DNA from: JACCZX01 sp963801035
Lineage (GTDB): Bacteria > Pseudomonadota > Gammaproteobacteria > Burkholderiales > Burkholderiaceae_F
Direction: 5' to 3'
Length of the DNA stretch: 64,000 bases
Assembly: GCA_963801035.1 (NCBI GenBank)
Contig: CAWDDF010000003.1
Location: 62,001 to 126,000 of the forward strand
The notes beneath the pieces were generated by a model. That model saw only the letters and a list, made by a program, of their open reading frames with translations. It was not told where the DNA came from and ran no database searches. Below, piece after piece: positions 42,718-53,197 of this stretch. Positions within the stretch are counted from its first letter, which is position 1. The number at the start of each line of letters is the position of its first letter. A program made the position numbers and the translations under genes.

Positions 42718-43699
42718 TCATGCGCCTGCCAGCGCGACCGCGAAGCCGCCCGCGTCGTCGGTATATATCGCCACCCACGCATACCCAGCCCGCTTGAGCA
42801 TCTGACGTAGCGTGTCTGGCGTGTACTTGTAAGAGTTTTCAGTGTGAATGCGTTCGCCCGAAGTGAACGCGCGTTCGGCGCCGGGCCAGCGAACAATCAG
42901 ATCGCGGCGGGCTTCGACATACATTTCAACACGCGCGCGCTCTGGATTGAAGAACGCGATGTGGCGCCAGTCTGCAACATCGAAGTCACTGCGCAGCAAG
43001 GCGTTGACGTTGCGCAACACGTTCAGGTTGAAAGCCGCGGTCACGCCCAGCGGATCGTCGTAGGCAAGATCGAGCAGCGCTTTGTCTTTGACGAGATCTG
43101 CCCCGAGCAGCAGATGGCCGTCATCACCACAAGCTTCTCGCGCGCGTTGCAAGAATGCGAACGCTGCGTCGGGTGCGAAGTTGCCGATCGAGGAGCCTGG
43201 ATAGAACAGAGTGCGCGCACCGTCTGAAACTTCCGCCGGAAGCCGGATCGACTGCGTGAAGTCCTGCGCAATACCGAGCATCGGATGTTGCGGATTGCGC
43301 TCGGCCAGCACACTGAGCCGCTCGCGCAGAAAGTCGGCGGCGATATCGATCGCCACGTATTGCGTCGGCGCCAGCCATCCGAACAAGCGCTCGGCTTTTT
43401 CGCAGTTGCCCGCGCCCAGATCGATCAGCACGCTGCCGGGTCCGATGCGCGCGGCGATCTCGTGAACGTGCGCATCGACAATCGCACGCTCGGTGCGCAT
43501 CAACGGATATTCGGGCAGCTCGCAGATCGCCTCGAACAGCCGCGATCCAAGAGAGTCATAAAAATATTTTGGCGGGATAAATGCGCGTCGGCTGCAGCAG
43601 CGCTTCGGTCAGCTCAGCGCGCGGATCGATCGTGGTGGCCAACAGATCGATAAATTGCGGAGTCGATCGCGGCGGAGCAAGGACTTCGTCAGGAACCAT
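42718..43699 (-). CDS. egtD: L-histidine N-alpha-methyltransferase, frameshifted
   Basis: The protein is about 325 residues when one shift near 43578 is repaired. The first 45 residues start at 43699 (MVPDEVLAPPRSTPQFIDLL) and stop at TGA; the family motif PPKYFYDSLGSRLFEAICEL then reads in the next frame to 42718. VLIDLGAGNCEKAERLF is the SAM motif and LFYPGSSIGNFAP the substrate loop. EgtD trimethylates histidine for ergothioneine. The frame break sits beside an AT-rich run (AAAATATTTTTAT), so an indel is likely. Confidence 0.88.
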
Positions 43700-43719
43700 G
43701 ATGAACTTTCGCCAGCCGA

Positions 43720-44937
43720 TCAGTACGGATGCGTGGTCGCGTGCAAGCCCGCGGCCTGCAGCGTGCGCAGCACTTCATCGATATGTTCGGGGCCGCGTGT
43801 CTGCAGCACAAATTCGAGCTCTGCATTCTGCACCGGCAATGTCGTGAACGCCCGTTGATGCTCGACCTCTTCGATATTCGCTCCCACCTGGCCAATCAGC
43901 GTGGCTGCTCGCGCCAATTCGCCCGGTACGTCACGTGTGTGAACCCGAATGCGAGCCAGACGACCAGCACGAACCATGCCGCGCTCGATGATGTCGGCCA
44001 GCACCATCGGGTCGATATTGCCGCCGCACAGGATCAGACCGACTTTGCGGCCAGCGAACCGGTCGCGATGCCGCATCATCGCCGCCAGCCCGGTTGCTCC
44101 GGCACCTTCGACAACTGTTTTTTCGATTTCGAGCAGCATCACAATCGCCTGCTCGATGTCGCCCTCGGACACCAGCACGATGTCATCGACCAGCTTTTTG
44201 ACGATCTGCACCGTCAGATCGCCCGGCTGCTTGACCGCAATCCCTTCGGCCAGCGTCGCATTGGCCGATGGCATCTCGATGCCCTTAAACGCCGCATACA
44301 TCGAAGGGAACTGTTCGGTCTGCACGCCGACAATGTCGATCGAAGGTTTCAGCCGATGAGCGGCGATTGCTATGCCAGAGATCAATCCGCCACCGCCAAT
44401 CGCAACGCATAGACAGTCAATCTCGGGTTGCTGAGCGAACATCTCGAGTGCGATCGTGCCCTGCCCTGCGATCACGTCAACATCATCGTACGGATGCAGC
44501 ATCGTTAGCGCGCGCGAGCGCGCGAGGCTCGCCGCTTCGGCCTTTGCATCGTCGAACGTATCGCCGAATAGCACGACTTCCGCACCGAAACCTTTTGTGC
44601 GCTCGATCTTGACCATCGGCGAAAAGCGCGGCATCACGATCACCGCGGGAACACCGAGCCGCTGCGCGTGATACGCAACTCCTTGCGCATGATTGCCGGC
44701 TGACACCGCAATCACACCCTTGGCGCGCTGCTGCGGTGACAGCAATGACAGCTTGTTCAGTGCACCTCGCTCCTTGAACGACGAGGTGAACTGCAAGTTT
44801 TCAAACTTCAGATAAACCTCGGCGCCGGTGATTTGCGACAGCGTCTGCGAATGCAAACACGGCGTGATTTCGACATGACCCGCAATGCGCGCGTGCGCTG
44901 CAATGATGTCGTCGAAGGTGACTGTGATGTCGTTCAA
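43720..44937 (-). CDS. ilvA: threonine ammonia-lyase (threonine deaminase) with ACT domain
   Basis: This PLP enzyme of about 405 residues makes 2-oxobutanoate from threonine. The PLP lysine is in FTSSFKERGALNKL, the phosphate loop is AIGGGGLISG and the SAGNHAQGVAYH segment is family-typical. The C-terminal 75 residues form one ACT domain (RIRVHTRDVPGELARAATLIG). This is the short form (about 400 residues) shared by IlvA and TdcB. The TTG at 44937 gives the expected start; the frame continues to an ATG at 45024, only 3 bases from the ABC gene start. Confidence 0.9.
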   Translation of the reverse strand: MNDITVTFDDIIAAHARIAGHVEITPCLHSQTLSQITGAEVYLKFENLQFTSSFKERGALNKLSLLSPQQRAKGVIAVSAGNHAQGVAYHAQRLGVPAVIVMPRFSPMVKIERTKGFGAEVVLFGDTFDDAKAEAASLARSRALTMLHPYDDVDVIAGQGTIALEMFAQQPEIDCLCVAIGGGGLISGIAIAAHRLKPSIDIVGVQTEQFPSMYAAFKGIEMPSANATLAEGIAVKQPGDLTVQIVKKLVDDIVLVSEGDIEQAIVMLLEIEKTVVEGAGATGLAAMMRHRDRFAGRKVGLILCGGNIDPMVLADIIERGMVRAGRLARIRVHTRDVPGELARAATLIGQVGANIEEVEHQRAFTTLPVQNAELEFVLQTRGPEHIDEVLRTLQAAGLHATTHPY

Positions 44938-45026
44938 TGGAAACTGCCTGGAAACTGCCGGCGGGGAGCGAGATTGTAGCGAGCACGCAGCGCATCGCTC
45001 CGCGTGTCGTCTCGTAATATCCATGC

Positions 45027-45769
45027 ATGCTGGTCGTCGAAGGCTTGGTCAAGCGGTTCGGTACACGCACGGTGCTCGATGGACTTGGCCTGCACGTTGC
45101 GGCCGGCGAGTACGTCGCGATCGTCGGCGAGTCCGGCTCGGGCAAGTCAACGCTGCTCAATCTGATTGCAGGCCTCGAGCAGCCCGACACAGGCAGCGTG
45201 ACGATTGACGGAGCCGACATCGCCACGATGAACGATGAGCAGCGCACGCTGACACGGCGTGCGAAAGTCGGTTTCGTCTTTCAGTCGTTTCATATCCTTC
45301 CCGCATCTGACCGTTGCGCAGAACGTCGAGCTGCCGCTGGTGCTTTTGAACGTGGCGCACGCGGCACGCTCCGAGCGGGTTGCCGAGCTACTGACAGCAG
45401 TCGGCCTGGGTGATCGTGGTGTCAGCATGCCGCGCGAGTTATCGGGCGGGGAACTGCAGCGGATCGCCCTGGCACGCGCGCTCGTGCATCGGCCGTCGCT
45501 GGTTCTCGCCGACGAGCCGACCGGCAATCTGGATCCGGACACTGCGCAGACAGTCCTCGCGCGTTTGGCCGATGAGATTCGATCGCGCGGCGCAGGCGGG
45601 AGTGCTGGTGACGCATTCCGAGGCGGCAGCGTTGTCAGCCGACCGCATCCTGGTACTTGACCACGGCCGTCTGCGGCCGCGAGCGTCTCAAGAAAACGCC
45701 GGGCCGCTCCCAAGTTTTGTTGACCCCCTTGGGGGGCCTGCCGCAAAGCGGCAGGATTGGGGGCGCTAA
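45027..45769 (+). pseudogene. ABC transporter ATP-binding protein, two frameshifts
   Basis: Repaired, this is an ATPase of about 245 residues of the LolD/MacB type. Walker A is GESGSGKST, the Q loop is GFVFQSFHILP, the signature LSGGELQRIALARAL and Walker B LVLADEPTGNLDP, followed by LVTHSEAAA. A base insertion near 45297 and another change near 45600 break the frame without loss of conserved residues. It powers the FtsX-like permease that follows by 3 bases. With the AttH-like gene it matches the AttEFGH-type cluster. Confidence 0.85.
45737..45755. repeat. hairpin CCTGCCGC-AAA-GCGGCAGG
   Basis: A perfect 8-bp inverted repeat, flanked by CCCCCTTGGGGGG, sits in the extreme 3' end of the ATPase gene. 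Similar elements are scattered in Burkholderiales genomes. Here it extends the protein's C terminus. Confidence 0.5.
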
Positions 45770-45772
45770 CCG

Positions 45773-48316
45773 ATGCTCTGGCTGGCGTGGCATGTGATTG
45801 CCGGATACGCGCGACAGCATCGGCTGCGTACGCTGGTGCAGGTCATCGCTATCGCTGTCGGCGTCGCGCTTGGCTACGCCGTGCACCTGATCAACTCGTC
45901 AGCACTGAATGAATTCTCGTCCGCGGTGCGGTCCGCGACCGGACAGGCAGACGCTTCGATTACGGGCTCGACCGCGGGATTCGATGAGCAGCTGCTCGAG
46001 AAAGTGAACGCGCATCCTTCGGTTGAACTTGCAAGTCCGCGACTCAGCGTCAGCGCAGCAGTTCTCGGTACGGGTGCGGAGACGGCGCCGCTGCTGACGA
46101 TCGTTGGACTTGATGCGTTTCGCGCAGCCGCGTTGTCGTCGAACCTGCTTCCGGTGCCGGCGCGCGCCGGCTCGAGCACCGATTCGCGGTTCGCGTTGAT
46201 CGACGATGGAATCTTTCTCTCGCCAGCAGCGTTGCAAAAGTTCAGGCTAGCCGTCGGCGACGTATTGCGCCTGCAGGTCACGGATCGCGTCGTTGCGATC
46301 AAGGTCGTCGGGACCGTACCGGGTGCGGCCGCCGAACAATTGATCGGCGTGATGGACCTCGGCTTCGCGCAATGGCGGCTCGATCGGCTCGGAACGCTGA
46401 CGCGCATCGACTTGAAACTGACGCCGGGTACATCGCCGGCGTCGGTGGCGCAATCGCTCGTCGCTGCCGCCCGGCGTCGCGCTGACAGGCACCGATGCGG
46501 AAACGACGCGGGTTTCGAACCTGTCGCGCGCATATCGCGTCAACCTGAACGTGCTTGCACTGGTAGCGCTTTTTACCGGCGCTTTCCTGGTGCTGTCGTT
46601 GCAAGCGCAGGCGACGATTGCACGACGCTCGCAGCTGGCATTTCTGCGCGTATGCGGTGTTACCGCGCACGAAGTTCAGTGGCTGCTGATCGGCGAAGCA
46701 TTGCTGCTGGGCGCGGTCGGCAGTGCGCTTGGCCTGGCACTCGGCGCGGCACTGGCAACGTTGAGCCTGCAGCTGCTGGGTGGCGATCTGGGCAGCGGCT
46801 TTTTCTCAGGCACGCAGACCGAAGTCGAATACTCAGCAGCTTCACTTGCCGCTTTTTTCGCGCTCGGGCTGGCAGCATCGATCGCGGGAAGCTGGCTTCC
46901 TGCGCGCGATGCCGCACGCACCTCACCCGCGCTCGCGATGAAGGCAGGCGCCGAGGAAGACGCGCATAAGCCGCTGGGCCGCGCATGGCCCGGCATTGCG
47001 ATGTTTGCGTCTGGCAGCGATGCTGGTGTGGCTTCCGCCGGTCAACGGCATCCCGATATTTGCGTACGGCGCCATCGCGGCGGTGCTGATCGGATCAATC
47101 GCGCTGCAGACAAGAATTGCGCGCTCGGTGTTCGAGCCGCTGTCACGCTATCTCGAGCGCTCGCAAGCGTCGCCAACGTTGTTACTCGCCGTGACGCGAA
47201 TAGCGCAGGCGCCAAGCTTTGCTGCGATCGGCATGGCCGGCATTGTCGCAAGCTTTGCGCTGATGATCGCAATGGCGACAATGGTCGCGAGCTTTCGAGA
47301 CTCGGTCGATGACTGGCTGACGCGCATTTTGCCGGCACCACTTTATGTGCGGGCGGCGCCGGGTGCGTCGACCGCATTTTTTTCTGCGGCGGATCTGGAG
47401 CGCATCCGGTCTCATCCGGCCGTTGAGCGTGTCGACTTCTCGCGCGCGATTCGATTGCAGCTCGATCCGTTGCGCGCTCAGGTGACCTTAACCGTGCGAC
47501 CGATCGACGCTGCGAATCCCGGTGCCACGTTGCCGCTGACGGGCGCATCGGCTCCATGGAAGGAAGGGATGCCGCCGCCGATCTGGATCAGCGAGCCCAT
47601 GGTGGACATTTACGGCATGCGCGTCGGTCAGGTCGTGCAATTGCCGCTGGCTGGGCCGCGCGCAGTCTTTCACCGTCGCCGGTGTATGGCGCGATTACGC
47701 GCGTCAATTCGGCGCGGTGGCAATGCGTACGTCCGACTACCGATCGCTCACGGGTGATAACACCGTGACAGATGCCGCCGTATGGTTAAAACCCGGCGCC
47801 GTTCCGAGCCGCGTGATCGCGGACCTTCGTACGCAGATCGAATCGCCCGCGGTTGAATTCGCCGAAATCGGTGAGATTCGTCAGATCAGCCTGCGCATAT
47901 TCGATCGCAGCTTTGCCGTGACCTACGTCCTTGAGATTGCGGCGATCGTGATCGGTCTGGTGGGCATTGCGGCGACCTTTTCTTCGCAGGCGATTGCACG
48001 AACTCGCGAGTTCGGCATGCTGCGCCATATTGGACTGACACGGCGTCAGATACTGCAGATGCTCGCGTTGGAAGGCGCGCTGCTGACGGCGCTTGCAATT
48101 GCCGTGGGTCTGGCGACCGGGCTCGTCGTGTCGCTGGTACTGATCAACGTGATCAACCCGCAGTCTTTCAACTGGACGATGGACTTCAATGCACCGCAGG
48201 CACTGATCGCGGTGTTGATGGTGGCACTGATGACGGCAGCAGTCGCCACCGCAGTGCTGGCGGGAAGGCGAGCGGTTTCGATCGATGCCGTGCGCGCGGT
48301 GAGCCAGGATTGGTGA
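45773..48316 (+). pseudogene. FtsX-like ABC permease, three frameshifts
   Basis: Repaired, this is a permease of about 845 residues with two FtsX/MacB-type halves. The N-terminal helix is HVIAGYARQHRLRTLVQVIA, the first FtsX block is around VLALVALFTGAFLVLSLQAQ, a second set of helices begins VNGIPIFAYGAIAAVLIGS, and the last block is ETYVLEIAAIVIGLVGI-like near 47930. Frame breaks lie near 46470, 47010 and 47655. Such exporters act on lipids or lipoprotein-like cargo. Stop overlaps the AttH-like start (TGATG). Confidence 0.85.
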
Positions 48317-49392
48317 TGGTGTCGCGCCGGGCAATGTTGCTGGCAGCGGCGGCGCTGGCATCGGGTCGTACGTATGCGGAGGTGCAGTATCCGAGCGTCG
48401 TCCCGCGACCGTTGATCTTTCCGCGCGATCACGGCGCGCATCCTGATTATCGAACCGAATGGTGGTACATGACGGGCTGGCTCGACGGTGCACACACCGA
48501 TCGGTTTTCAGATCACGTTCTTCAGGACACGTACCCCGATCGACGCCGAAAATCCCAGCCCGTTCGCGGCCAAGCAGCTGGTGATCGCGCACGCGGCGAT
48601 CGCCGATCCCGCACGCGATACGCTGCTTCACGATGAGCGCATTGCACGCACAGGCTTTGGCGCGGCGTCGGCTTCGCAGGAAGATACCGACGTGCTGCTG
48701 GACCGATGGCGATTGCAGCGCTTGCCGGAGCGCGGCTCGTATCGTGGCTTGATCACCGCGAGCGGTTTCACCCTGGAGCTCGATGCACAGCCGACGCAGC
48801 CGCTGTTGCTGCAGGGTGAAGCCGGCTACTCGCGCAAGGGCCCATTGGCAACGCAAGCCAGTTACTACTATTCGCAGCCCCACTTGTCGGTGCGCGCATC
48901 CATCACGCGCAACGGCAAGCGCGAAGAGCGCACGGGCGAAGCGCTGGCTCGATCATGAATGGTCGAGCGCACTACTTGCCGAGCGATGCGGCAGGCTGGG
49001 ACTGGATCGGGATGAATCTCGACGATGGCAGCGCATTGACGGCATTCTCGATTCGCAGTCAGCGATCCGGCGCCGCGCCGCTATATGCATACGCATCGCT
49101 GCGGCCGCGCAGCGGACGGGTGCAGACATTTGCACCACACGAAGTTCGGTTCTCGACGATCACCGAATGGACGTCACCCCGCACGCGCGCGACCTGGCCC
49201 ATTGCACAGCAAGTACGTATCGGAGATCGAACTTTCACGACACAACCGCTGATGGCAGATCAGGAACTCGATTCGCGCCAAAGCGCCGGTGCGGTCTACT
49301 GGGAGGGCGCGAGCCGATTGCTCGAAGACGGCAAGCAAATCGGCCGCGGTTACCTGGAGATGACGGGGTACGTTGCGCCGCTTCGGCTGTGA
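48316..49392 (+). pseudogene. AttH/CrtC-like lipocalin-type protein, three frameshifts
   Basis: Repaired, this is an exported protein of about 355 residues with a signal peptide (AAALASGRTYA). The family signature is FPRDHGAHPDYRTEWWYMTG, then GFQITFFRTRTP, and in the second half AWLDHEWSS, AGWDWIGMNLDDGSALTAF and GYVAPLRL. It belongs to the AttH/hydroxyneurosporene synthase group of secreted lipocalin-like proteins that pair with ABC transporters. Breaks are near 48495, 48943 and 48969. It is translated directly after the permease. Confidence 0.83.
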
Positions 49393-49527
49393 AGGCGGCT
49401 AAGAAAGCGCATCAGGTCCATCGCTTTCGGGCCGCGCCTGCCAAAGCGCTCTCCAAGTTGCGGCTTGCGAGTGCAGCGCCTTGGAGTATTGCGACTTCGG
49501 CCATCCCGTCGACATCCTGGGAAACCC

Positions 49528-49561
49528 AAAAAAAAGCGCTCCGGCATTTCTGCGGGAGCGC
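49528..49561 (-). terminator. rho-independent terminator of the protease gene
   Basis: On the minus strand GCGCTCC, a 12-base loop and GGAGCGC are followed by eight T residues. It lies 20 bases after the stop of the trypsin-like protease gene. Confidence 0.85.
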
Positions 49562-49581
49562 GTCGGTACAGCGAGTCGCAA

Positions 49582-50439
49582 CTACTGGTGGCTCTTAATC
49601 CAGTTCAGGACATCGACCTGGTCAATACGGTAAGCGAAATCGGTGCCGCGGCAGAGCGCGTTCAGGCCGAAAGACGTCACTGCAACGATCAGGTTGGAGC
49701 TCGGCCCGCCAAGGAACACCGGCCCGCCGGAGTCGCCCGAGCAGGTGCCGCCCCGCCCGCTGCCGTTGCCCTGCGTCTGTAAGTTAAAGCCGTCGGTAAG
49801 CGAGCTTCTGAGGTTAACCAGCGTGGATTGCGCCATCAGGCGGACGCGAAACGAGATATTCGAGAGCGCGGAATTCTGGTTCACGCTCAGGCTCAGCCCG
49901 TATCCGCTGACAGTGAATACCGTGTCCTTTTTGCCGCGCTTCTTATCAAGCCCGTTGAGCTCGCCCGCGTCCGGCAGCTTGCCGTACTCCGGCAGTGAGA
50001 TCGGCTGGTCGAGAATGACGAGCCCGACGTCTCTGGTGTTCGGAAACCCCGCGAAGTTAGCGAAGCCGTAGTTGTAGAGCTGGCTCGACGTCGCGCACAC
50101 AACGCCCAGCGTGCCCGGCGCGCAGGTGTTGGGATAGCCGCTGACAGGGTCGACGCCCGTCGCCGGGTCGAAGTTCTTGCCGGCGTCCTGCTGGAAATAG
50201 ACGCGCGCCGAGGCGGCGCCTTCGGCGGTATCGGCGCAATGTCCGGCCGTCAGGAACGTGGTCGGGTCGATGAGCGCCCCGCTGCAGCGCCACAGGAACT
50301 GGCCAGAGGAGTTGTAGAACACCACCAAGCCGACGAACGGGTGCTCGTTGTCGTCCACGTAGTTGCCGGTGATGGCAAACGCCGGCGTTGCAAGTGTGCC
50401 GGCCAGGGCGACGAGAATCGCTGCAATTGATTTGCGCAT
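49582..50439 (-). CDS. trypsin-like serine protease (S1 family), secreted
   Basis: This protein of about 285 residues has a signal peptide (about 1-22, cut after TPAFA). The catalytic triad is visible: histidine in FLTAGHC, aspartate in TRDVGLVIL and serine in CSGDSGGPVFLG. Cysteine pairs (CSGALIDP/TAGHC, CAPGTLGVVC, CSGDS/ALCRG) fit extracellular folding. It acts in the periplasm or outside. It is monocistronic, with a strong terminator after it. No pro-region is evident. Confidence 0.93.
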   Translation of the reverse strand: MRKSIAAILVALAGTLATPAFAITGNYVDDNEHPFVGLVVFYNSSGQFLWRCSGALIDPTTFLTAGHCADTAEGAASARVYFQQDAGKNFDPATGVDPVSGYPNTCAPGTLGVVCATSSQLYNYGFANFAGFPNTRDVGLVILDQPISLPEYGKLPDAGELNGLDKKRGKKDTVFTVSGYGLSLSVNQNSALSNISFRVRLMAQSTLVNLRSSLTDGFNLQTQGNGSGRGGTCSGDSGGPVFLGGPSSNLIVAVTSFGLNALCRGTDFAYRIDQVDVLNWIKSHQ

Positions 50440-50708
50440 GGGGCTAACCTTTCCAATTCGATTGTTGAAACGCAACTATAGCTACCCGGCCAGTTCCCTC
50501 CGCCATGCCTTCGGTTCTGCGCGGTTCCGGCTCCTCTGAGCGCCCGAGGAACACAAGCTCAGTTGAATCTGAAGTCCGTTGACGCAAATCTCCGACGTCG
50601 AGAAAGGCGCTAGTACAGAAGGCGAATGTCCGGTAACGGATCAAGCTGAACGGCTGCAATGCGCCGTTCTGTGAAACTGCTTTGGGTCGTTAACGTCGAG
50701 TCACAAAT
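50440..50708. other. intergenic stretch without a recognisable gene
   Basis: Nothing coding is seen between the protease start and the first DUF418 segment. The stretch becomes repeat-like only at 50709. Confidence 0.5.
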
Positions 50709-52236
50709 CGGCCAATGGCGGACATGGCTTGACACGCGAAACCGCTTAAGAGCGGACGGTCACGTTGCGGCTGTCGCCTCAAGGCACTGTATAGCGTTCG
50801 TGTTTAGCCCACTGGTGCCGCAATTTGCTTCGATGGCAACTTGCCGTAAGTGGCCACACGCCATGCGTACTCGAGTGGCCCCCACCGGAATCGTTTTAGC
50901 CACAGCATGCTCAGCGGCACCTGCACCATGAAGAAGATCCCAAACGCGAGGGCAAGCTGCATGGCTGGGCCGACCTTGCCCCACCATCCGAACCCCCATC
51001 CATAGAACAACGTCGTACAGATCATCGTCTGCATCAAGTAATTCGTGAGCGGCATCTTGCCTGCCGCTGCCATCGGCGCGAACCGCTTTTGCCATGTCGG
51101 TAGCTGCGCCAGCCGCACGATCGTCAGCACATAGAAGAGCATCAGGCTTATGCGACTGAGCACGTAAGTGATGCTTCCCAGTATCTTCAGCGGTGACGGT
51201 CCCGGAACGCGATCGACCTGAAAGATGATGCCGAAAGTCAGTGCGCAGATGAGCCCGATGCCGAGCAGCCACCACTGCAGCCTGCGGACCCACGGCATCA
51301 GTTCGGCAATGCGCCGTTCGAGATGATGCCGACCGATCAGCACGCCGATCAGCATCGTCGTAGCCATCTGGACATAGAAACCCAAGTTCGCCCACAGCGC
51401 CCAGACATTGTCGTAGTTGTAGGCGAACTCGCGTACGTGCTCTCGGGCCGCGTCGACGAATGAGCCCTGACCGTACGCGAGGTTATTGGATACCTCGAAC
51501 GCCTGTGCTTCGGCCACTAGGCGTGCCGTGATTTCTGGTGTCATGACCAGCAGCCTGGCAACCCCTGAAAACGCGGGATAAAGCAGAAGCAGGATGATCA
51601 TCCCGATGATCATCCGGTCGGTGGCATGACGCAGGACTAGCAGGAGGAGCAAGCCGAGCGCAGCATAGACGTGCAGGACGTCGCCGGTCCAGAACACTAT
51701 TGCGTGCACGACCCCGAGGGCCAACAGCACGAGCAGGCGGCGCAGGTAGAGCTGCGTCGCGTGACCTGGTGACAGTTCCTGCATGCGGGCAAATTGGATA
51801 GTGAAACCAATGCCGAACAACAGGCTGAACATGCTGTTGAACTTGCCCGAGAACAGCATGTCGCGCACGACCTCGGCCGCCCGATCGACGGGAGCGCTCC
51901 AAAGGTGCGAGCCATCGGCTTCGACGAAGAACGAATTGGCGAACCCCGGCATGTTCATGATGAGGATGCCGAGGAGCGCAAACCCACGCACGACATCCAA
52001 CGTGTAAATGCGCTCGGTTGGCGACAGTGGGCCTTCGAGTTGGCGCATGGCGCTCCTATTGCTCGAATGCTGTTCTACGCGCGCTTAGCCAACGATTTGG
52101 TCGTCGGTCGGCATGTTGGTAAAGAGGCGGACGCGCTTAAGCGTCCAGCCAGCAGCACGAGGCGAAAGCAATGTAGCAGCAACTGTCTTTGAAACGCCAC
52201 TCCATCTTTTGCGAATATTGGACAAGAGACGGGTTG
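50709..52236. repeat. DUF418 segment, copy A (1.5-kb duplication)
   Basis: This segment matches 56991-58513 almost base for base, in the same orientation. Both begin with CGGCCAATGGCGGACA (the dispersed repeat, inverted), include the whole DUF418 gene and about 180 bases upstream of it, and end at GACGGGTTG. Copy A then continues CGGCCAG, which in copy B reappears after the inserted IS. Confidence 0.9.
50804..52048 (-). CDS. DUF418 family membrane protein (intact copy)
   Basis: This 414-residue protein has eight or more membrane helices and the DUF418/YeiB pattern: ERIYTLDVVRGFALLGILIMN at the N terminus, FNSMFSLLFGIGF, and in the C-terminal domain YLMQTMICTTLFYGWG and VQVPLSMLWLKRFRWGPLEY. 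The family is thought to be an acyltransferase-related or transport-like membrane group of unknown role. It is a lone gene and lies in a segment that is duplicated nearby; this copy is undamaged. Confidence 0.92.
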   Translation of the reverse strand: MRQLEGPLSPTERIYTLDVVRGFALLGILIMNMPGFANSFFVEADGSHLWSAPVDRAAEVVRDMLFSGKFNSMFSLLFGIGFTIQFARMQELSPGHATQLYLRRLLVLLALGVVHAIVFWTGDVLHVYAALGLLLLLVLRHATDRMIIGMIILLLLYPAFSGVARLLVMTPEITARLVAEAQAFEVSNNLAYGQGSFVDAAREHVREFAYNYDNVWALWANLGFYVQMATTMLIGVLIGRHHLERRIAELMPWVRRLQWWLLGIGLICALTFGIIFQVDRVPGPSPLKILGSITYVLSRISLMLFYVLTIVRLAQLPTWQKRFAPMAAAGKMPLTNYLMQTMICTTLFYGWGFGWWGKVGPAMQLALAFGIFFMVQVPLSMLWLKRFRWGPLEYAWRVATYGKLPSKQIAAPVG

Positions 52237-52332
52237 CGGCCAGAAGCCGACGTTGCCAGGCGCACAGTGATGCGCTAGAAAGCGGACGGGAAATTTGTTG
52301 CCGGTGCGACAAGTGATGAATTGGAGAATGGC

Positions 52333-52818
52333 ATGCGCACGTCGATTCGCGACTACTTCGAAAGCAAGATCGGCGCGCCGCCGGCCACGTTGGCGTCGAA
52401 CCGCCCCAACCGCAGCGCGGAACTGGCGGCAGCTGCGCTGCTGCTAGAAGTGATTCGCAGCGACGCAAGCATCGATACGGTCGAACAGCAGGCGGTATTG
52501 CGCTTGGTCCGCGGACACTTCCACCTTGACGAGGAGGAATCGGAATCGCTGCTGCAGCTTGCCGCGCAAGAGGTCAGCCAAGCAGTTGACTACTACCAAT
52601 TTGCGTCGCTTATCAACCAGCACTTCGACCGGTCACAGAAGCAGCAAGTGATCGACATGATGTGGCAGGCCGCGTATGCCGACGGCGAGTTGGTCGCCGG
52701 TGAGAGTCAAGTGCTGCAGCGGGTCGCGGAGCTGCTGCAGATTGCGCCTGATGACTACGTCGCAGCCAAGGTGCGTGCAAGCGACGCTGTCGCCGATGCC
52801 TGGCGCACAAAGGAGTAA
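52333..52818 (+). CDS. TerB-family protein
   Basis: This 161-residue all-helical protein matches the TerB/tellurite-resistance-like domain: AAAALLLEVIRSDASIDTVEQ, LVRGHFHLDEEE and later VIDMMWQAAYADGELVAGE with the acidic metal-like sites. GGAG lies 9 bases before the ATG at 52333. The frame has a TTG upstream. No other ter genes are present, so it is a stand-alone member, which are common and do not imply tellurite resistance. Confidence 0.85.
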   Translation: MRTSIRDYFESKIGAPPATLASNRPNRSAELAAAALLLEVIRSDASIDTVEQQAVLRLVRGHFHLDEEESESLLQLAAQEVSQAVDYYQFASLINQHFDRSQKQQVIDMMWQAAYADGELVAGESQVLQRVAELLQIAPDDYVAAKVRASDAVADAWRTKE

Positions 52819-52975
52819 GGCCCGCTAAGCAGATGTTCCACGCCCTCGACTTGTGTGGATATGACCCGGCCGCTCTGCCTAACTAGTGGTCAGCACGTCG
52901 AGCACCGTTCGTCGCAGGCCAGTGTCTGCAGTCTGCCGGCATGCTGTCGTGGAGTCCTGACGACAAGACCTAGTG

Positions 52976-53197
52976 TCAAGACCATTCCGTTCCAGCATTA
53001 ATCTCCGCGTTAACTTGTTGCCCATGTTGTGGGCACTTTTGCATAGTCAGAGTCGGAGTGAAACAGGGTGCCTCTTGGTCGAGCCAACTGGCCATTTGCT
53101 GAAGCTCGTTAATGCCAAACCACTGCTCTGCGTCGCTCTTGTTGTAGCCGCCGCCAAGCCAGACGCGTACACCGCTGTCCCACTCTGTTACACGAAC
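52976..53197 (-). pseudogene. possible coding remnant
   Basis: The minus frame without stops gives a protein-like stretch, VTEWDSGVRVWLGGGYNKSD, then AEQWFGINELQQMASWLDQE, but no ATG, GTG or TTG with a ribosome site opens it. It may be the end of a broken gene. The remaining parts of this long gap (52819-52975 and 53198-53554) show nothing clear. Confidence 0.25.

Noticed and set aside
47786..48883. 365-residue minus-strand frame opposite the permease and AttH-like genes
   Set aside because: It has basic, low-complexity composition. The plus strand holds the conserved FtsX and AttH motifs even though frames are broken.
52333..52818. Tellurite resistance locus
   Set aside because: Only a single TerB-like protein is present, without TerC, TerD or other partners. 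Solitary TerB domains are common.
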